DNA of 10,335 nt from Actinomycetes bacterium (GTDB lineage Bacteria > Actinomycetota > Acidimicrobiia > Spongiisociales > UBA5794), in assembly GCA_023336875.1 (NCBI GenBank), contig JAMBLH010000081.1:1-10335 (forward strand), read 5' to 3'. Shown piece by piece: positions 7,207 through 10,335 of the stretch. Both the position numbers and the translations under genes were made by a program. How positions within the stretch are numbered: the first letter of the stretch is position 1; every line of letters starts with the position of its first letter. The notes under the pieces were generated by a model, which was not told where the DNA came from, did no database searches, and saw only the letters and a program-made list of their open reading frames with translations.

Positions 7207-7258
7207 CCGCTCTGGCGTAGATTCCGGCGATATGTCGCCGGAATCTACGCCAGAGCGG
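7207..7258. terminator. Perfect 24-bp inverted repeat between convergent genes
   Basis: Arms 7207-7230 and 7235-7258 are perfectly complementary over 24 bp with the 4-base loop TATG (7231-7234). A further CTAA/TTAG pairing (7199-7202 with 7259-7262) is possible across a 4-base bulge. It starts 56 bases after the padR stop and ends 17 bases from the stop of the convergent dioxygenase gene. That position suits a bidirectional terminator, although neither side has a T run. The stem is unusually long and mismatch-free for a terminator. Confidence 0.6.
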
Positions 7259-7275
7259 TTAGGTGCGGTCACCGA

Positions 7276-8079
7276 TCAGGTCATCTGGACGGAGCGTTTG
7301 GATAGGCCGTACCAGAAGCCATCGATTGCTGTATCGACCTCCAGCGAGTCATCTGCTGCTGCACCGAGCGCAACGAACAGAGGAGCGAAGTGCTCGGTGC
7401 GAGGATGGGCCAACGACACCGCTGGGGCCTTGACCTGAAAATCCATCAGCTCATCGATCTCGCCTGCTGCCAAGGTTCGATCGAGCCAGTCGTCGAACTC
7501 ACTCGACCACGTCGGGGGCGCCGATGCCGCAGGTGCCGCCATATTCATCTCTCTGAGGTTGTGGGTGCTGAACCCACTTCCCAGGATGAGGACTCCCTCG
7601 TCGCGAAGAGGCGCAAGTGTCCGTCCGATGTCAAAGAGCTCAGCCGGGTCGAGCGTCGGCATCGATACTTGGAGAACCGGAATGTCAGCTTCGGGATACA
7701 TCTCGACGAGAGGAACGTATGCCCCATGGTCGAGCCCGCGATCTCGATCCTGATACAGAGGTTGTCCAGGCCCAGCAAGGAGTTTCCCTACTGAATCGGC
7801 AAGTGCGGGCGCACCGGGTGCTTCGTAGGTCACGCCGTAGTAGTGCTCGGGAAACCCGTAGAAGTCGTAGAGCAGCGGCACCGTTTCGGTGGCGCCAACC
7901 ATGAGTGGAGCGGCTTCCCAGTGGGCAGACACCACGAGTATCGACTCAGGAGTCGCCAGGTTCGCGGCCCATGCTGCGAGCTCACCTGTCCATTGATCGT
8001 CGTCCGCCAGTGTCGGCGCTCCATGGCTTAGGAACACGGCTGGAATCCGACTTGTACGGTCTCCTCCCATACCGATCAA
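7276..8079 (-). CDS. LigB/DODA-type class III extradiol ring-cleavage dioxygenase
   Basis: A 267-residue protein of the LigB-fold extradiol dioxygenase superfamily, 4,5-DOPA-dioxygenase/YgiD branch. It has the conserved metal and active-site histidines in order: His19 (FLSHGAP), His53 (VSAHWE), His118 (GLDHGAYVPL), His173 (GFSTHNL) and His230 (TEHFAPL). Bacterial relatives open catechol-type rings such as L-DOPA using a non-heme metal (iron, or zinc in crystal structures), in the cytoplasm. The physiological substrate is unknown. Length matches the family. The start is TTG at 8079, chosen because GGAGG (8086-8090) lies 6 bases upstream; the in-frame ATG at 8070 would have 15-base spacing. An out-of-frame ATG at 8083 is a decoy. 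The gene follows the PAP2 remnant and acyl-CoA ligase on the same strand and may share their transcript. Confidence 0.88.
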   Translation of the reverse strand: MIGMGGDRTSRIPAVFLSHGAPTLADDDQWTGELAAWAANLATPESILVVSAHWEAAPLMVGATETVPLLYDFYGFPEHYYGVTYEAPGAPALADSVGKLLAGPGQPLYQDRDRGLDHGAYVPLVEMYPEADIPVLQVSMPTLDPAELFDIGRTLAPLRDEGVLILGSGFSTHNLREMNMAAPAASAPPTWSSEFDDWLDRTLAAGEIDELMDFQVKAPAVSLAHPRTEHFAPLFVALGAAADDSLEVDTAIDGFWYGLSKRSVQMT

Positions 8080-8093
8080 CCATAGCCTCCGTG

Positions 8094-8351
8094 CTAGCCA
8101 TGCACCTCACATCGATCGGCCGCCCAGACCGACCTGATCACGAACTGCGCTCCGAGCAGTAGCGAAGCGCCTATGAACAGGCTCGCAATCACATCCGAAG
8201 GCCAGTGCGCCCCCAAAGCAACGCGACTCGTCGCAACGGAGATCACCGCAACTCCAAATATGGCAAATCCCGCTACGAGATAGGCGCGACTGTGTGTCAC
8301 CGCCCATAGAAGAATCGGCAGCATTCCAAAGATGACGACAGCGTGGATCAC
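8094..8351 (-). pseudogene. PAP2 phosphatase C-terminal remnant
   Basis: An 85-codon frame encodes the last part of a type 2 phosphatidic acid phosphatase domain. SRVALGAHWPSD (about residues 43-54) is the third PAP2 signature, SR-x5-H-x3-D, flanked by three hydrophobic segments. The KX6RP motif and the PSGH motif that should precede it are missing. Homology begins right where PSGH should end (IHAVVIFGMLP). The frame opens with GTG at 8351, has no good ribosome-binding site, and begins 15 bases after the stop codon of the upstream acyl-CoA ligase. It is read as a gene beheaded by a deletion; an active enzyme is unlikely without the missing residues. Confidence 0.72.
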
Positions 8352-8366
8352 ACTCGATCTATGTTT

Positions 8367-10007
8367 CTAGGCGGTTTCTGTGTCGGAGGCAGATTCGAGG
8401 CCAAGCTCGGCGATCGACTTGTCCCGCATCTCGACCTTGCGCACCTTGCCGGTCACCGTCATCGGGAAGGCATCCACGAACTTGATATACCGAGGGATCT
8501 TGAAATGCGCGATCTGTCCCTTGCAGAAATCCCGCAACTCGTCCTCGGTCAGTTGCTCACCGGGACCATGCTGTACCCAGGCCATCAGTTCTTCGCCGAA
8601 GCGTGCGTCCGGTACGCCAATGACCTGGGCGTCAACGATCGCCGGATGTGTGTAGAGGAACTCCTCGATCTCCCTCGGGTAGATGTTCTCCCCACCGCGG
8701 ATGATCATGTCCTTGATCCTGCCAACAATGTTGACGTAGCCGTCCTCATCCATCGTGGCAAGATCCCCCGAGTGCATCCAGCCGTCCGCGTCGACTGCTT
8801 CTGCCGTCTTCTCCTGGTCGTTCCAATAGCCCAACATCACGTGGTAGCCGCGGGTCAGGTACTCCCCTCGTTCTCCTCGTTCAACGATTTCGCCTGTTTC
8901 GGGATCGATGATCTTGGACTCGACATGGGGCAGCACTCTTCCCACGGTCGAGACACGATGCTCAACAGAGTCATCCATGCCTGTTTGGGTGGATACGGGT
9001 GCGGTCTCCGTCATCCCGTATGCGATCGTGACCTCGTCCATTCCCATCACATCGATCACGCCCCGCATCACCTCGATGGGGCACGGCGACCCTGCCATGA
9101 TGCCCGTGCGCAGAGTCGACACGTCAAGATCACCGAGAATCGGATCTCCGAGTGTTGCAATGAACATCGTCGGCACTCCATAGAGCGAGGTGCAGCGCTC
9201 GTCGCTGACCGCTCGCAGCACTGCCTCCGCGTCAAAGGTTGGCGAGGGCACAACGATCGTCGCTCCCGAGACGGAGCACGCCAGGGTGCCCAGGACCATG
9301 CCGAAGCAGTGGTAGAACGGCACGGGTATACACACCCGATCCTTCTCCGTGTATCCGCAGTTCTCCCCCACGTAGCGAGCGTTGTTGAGGATGCTCGTGT
9401 GGCTCAGAGTTGCACCCTTCGGATGCCCAGTGGTACCTGACGTGTACTGGATGTTGATCGCATCATCCGGGTTCAGGGACGCACCACGATCCGCAAGATC
9501 TTCACCCGATATGGATTTCCCAGCTTGAAGCAACGCCGACCAGTCATCGGTATCGTAGTAGATGACCTTCTCGAGGTTCGGCAGATCTGGCCGTACCTCT
9601 TCCACCATGTCTCGGTACAACGACGTCAGATACTCTGTCCTGGTCACAAGAAGTCGGCATTCCGATTGATTGAGCGCATATGTGAGTTCGCTCGTGCGGT
9701 AGGCAGGATTGATGTTGACGAGGATCGCACCGATCTTTGCAGTGGCGTACTGGATGTAGACCCACTCCGCATAGTTCGGACTCCACATCCCGACCCGGTC
9801 GCCTGCTTCGATGCCAATCCCCATGAGGCCCTTGGCAACATCGTCGACGGTTCGGTTGAACTCGCGCCACGTCTGCCGGATTCCCTGATGGACGACAACA
9901 AGGGCATCCCCTTCGCTGAATCGTTCCACCGTCTCCTCAAGGTTCGAACCGATTGTCTGGTCAAGCAGAGCGGTATTCGTCGGACCCGAAGCGATCGATA
10001 ATGCCAC
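8367..10007 (-). CDS. Medium/long-chain fatty-acyl-CoA ligase
   Basis: A 546-residue AMP-forming acyl-CoA synthetase of the FadD/ACSF2 type, activating a fatty or aryl acid with ATP and CoA. Motifs in order: P-loop YTSGTTGHPKG (188-198), PFYHCFGM (230-237), YGMTETAP (330-337), GWMHSGD with adenosine-binding Asp415, GRIKDMIIRGGENIYP (429-444) as hinge and A8, and MTVTGKVRK (516-524) with catalytic Lys521. Wording is closest to the ACSF2-like medium-chain branch; the substrate cannot be read from sequence. The start is GTG at 10007, with AAGGAA (10012-10017) 4 bases upstream; a TTG at 10037 would add ten unlikely residues. The C terminus is complete. It is divergent from the gene at 10166. Downstream on the same strand are the PAP2 remnant and the dioxygenase. 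Confidence 0.9.
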   Translation of the reverse strand: MALSIASGPTNTALLDQTIGSNLEETVERFSEGDALVVVHQGIRQTWREFNRTVDDVAKGLMGIGIEAGDRVGMWSPNYAEWVYIQYATAKIGAILVNINPAYRTSELTYALNQSECRLLVTRTEYLTSLYRDMVEEVRPDLPNLEKVIYYDTDDWSALLQAGKSISGEDLADRGASLNPDDAINIQYTSGTTGHPKGATLSHTSILNNARYVGENCGYTEKDRVCIPVPFYHCFGMVLGTLACSVSGATIVVPSPTFDAEAVLRAVSDERCTSLYGVPTMFIATLGDPILGDLDVSTLRTGIMAGSPCPIEVMRGVIDVMGMDEVTIAYGMTETAPVSTQTGMDDSVEHRVSTVGRVLPHVESKIIDPETGEIVERGERGEYLTRGYHVMLGYWNDQEKTAEAVDADGWMHSGDLATMDEDGYVNIVGRIKDMIIRGGENIYPREIEEFLYTHPAIVDAQVIGVPDARFGEELMAWVQHGPGEQLTEDELRDFCKGQIAHFKIPRYIKFVDAFPMTVTGKVRKVEMRDKSIAELGLESASDTETA

Positions 10008-10052
10008 GTTGTTCCTTCCCGAAACTTTCACGCACAATAGTGCCCAGCCAAC

Positions 10053-10064
10053 TGTCGGTCGACA
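10053..10064. promoter_or_regulatory. Inverted repeat upstream of the acyl-CoA ligase
   Basis: TGTCG-GT-CGACA is a 5-bp inverted pair with a 2-base spacer, ending 46 bases upstream of the ligase GTG start in the divergent gap 10008-10165. Such short dyads can be TetR-type operators, which often control fatty-acid genes. The gap also has an 8-bp palindrome ACCTAGGT (10076-10083) and a G/C hairpin (10101-10124). No clear -35/-10 pair is seen. Confidence 0.25.
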
Positions 10065-10135
10065 CGCCGTCCAATACCTAGGTCCGCTACCGTTCTGATG
10101 GGCTCCGGGGACTCCCCGAGGGCCTTCGATTGGAG

Positions 10136-10145
10136 TATCGCGATA
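10136..10145. promoter_or_regulatory. Palindrome identical to the padR operator core
   Basis: TATCGCGATA, the same 10-bp palindrome found at 6488-6497 in the padR promoter, lies 20 bases before the start codon of the COG2403-like gene. It is a plausible PadR operator placed to block initiation or early elongation; the assignment is inferred from identity and position. Confidence 0.45.
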
Positions 10146-10165
10146 ACTGAATAGTGGAGGAACAG

Positions 10166-10335
10166 ATGACCAAACGCAATGTCGTGATTATCGGAGCGGC
10201 AGGGCGCGACTTCCACAACTTCAACACTCGGTACCGCAACGATGAGTCCGTAAACGTCGTTGCATTCACCGCAGCCCAGATTCCTGGGATCGACGACCGG
10301 ACGTACCCCGCCGAACTGGCTGGTCCTCTGTACCC
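10166..10335 (+). CDS. COG2403 cyclic-2,3-diphosphoglycerate synthetase/GTPase-like protein, N-terminal part
   Basis: The first 56 complete codons of a gene that runs off the right edge. The start ATG has a strong GGAGG (10156-10160) 5 bases upstream. The N terminus reads VVIIGAAGRDFHNFN (residues 6-20), then VVAFTAAQIPGI (31-42) and YPAELAGPLYP (47-57). This is the characteristic Rossmann-like opening of COG2403 proteins (about 450 residues). They are annotated as predicted GTPases or related to archaeal cyclic 2,3-diphosphoglycerate synthetase, which makes an osmolyte or phosphate-storage compound using ATP. The P-loop part lies outside the window. The bacterial function is uncertain. It is divergent from the acyl-CoA ligase and has a PadR-operator-like palindrome just upstream. 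Confidence 0.8.
   Translation, partial: MTKRNVVIIGAAGRDFHNFNTRYRNDESVNVVAFTAAQIPGIDDRTYPAELAGPLY

Noticed and set aside
8343..9440. A 365-codon open frame on the plus strand opposite the acyl-CoA ligase.
   Set aside because: Rich in His, Arg and Cys without any domain, fully antisense to a well-supported gene; a shadow.
10130..10141. A 12-base direct repeat TTGGAGTATCGC shared with 2113-2124.
   Set aside because: The second copy is inside the membrane protein gene and a few 12-mer repeats are expected by chance in 10 kb.

Overview
This is a moderately GC-rich bacterial window with dense, mostly intact genes. GTG and TTG starts occur beside good Shine-Dalgarno sites, the PadR regulator has a Gly/Arg-rich N-terminal tail, and the acyl-CoA synthetases and sucrose phosphorylase look actinobacterial. 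An actinobacterium is therefore the most likely source, but no rRNA or ribosomal-protein marker is present to fix the lineage, so this is an inference.

Layout. On the minus strand, the left third holds a small glycine-tailed RRM RNA-binding protein (70-363) with a strong terminator. Next come a trans-sulfuration-family PLP enzyme (553-1764), a ferric-reductase/MsrQ-like six-helix membrane protein (2053-2790) and a propionyl-CoA-synthetase-type acyl-CoA ligase (2954-4852). A frameshifted scrap of an IS1182-like transposase (1878-2035, plus strand) lies between the PLP enzyme and the membrane protein. The ligase is divergent from a sucrose phosphorylase (4950-6431, plus), which is followed by a PadR regulator (6536-7150, plus) with its own promoter and operator-like palindromes. 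A near-perfect long hairpin (7207-7258) separates padR from a convergent LigB/DODA-type extradiol dioxygenase (7276-8079, minus). Upstream of the dioxygenase is a PAP2 phosphatase remnant lacking its N-terminal half (8094-8351), then a complete fatty-acyl-CoA ligase (8367-10007, minus). The right edge holds the divergent start of a COG2403 cyclic-2,3-diphosphoglycerate-synthetase/GTPase-like gene (10166 onward, plus), cut by the window end.

How the genes fit together. The content is mainly carbon and sulfur metabolism: propionate or short-chain acid activation, fatty acid activation, sucrose phosphorolysis and sulfur amino-acid turnover. There is no obvious single pathway operon and no defence system or prophage. 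The most interesting signals are non-coding: (1) a leader upstream of the RRM gene that can form two mutually exclusive structures; (2) a 10-bp palindrome shared by the padR promoter and the leader of the COG2403 gene, suggesting a small PadR regulon; (3) a 24-bp perfect inverted repeat between convergent genes; (4) decay scars (transposase scrap, beheaded PAP2 gene).

The largest gene-free stretch is 1765-2052 (288 bases), partly occupied by the transposase remnant. No tRNA, rRNA, CRISPR array or intact insertion sequence was found.
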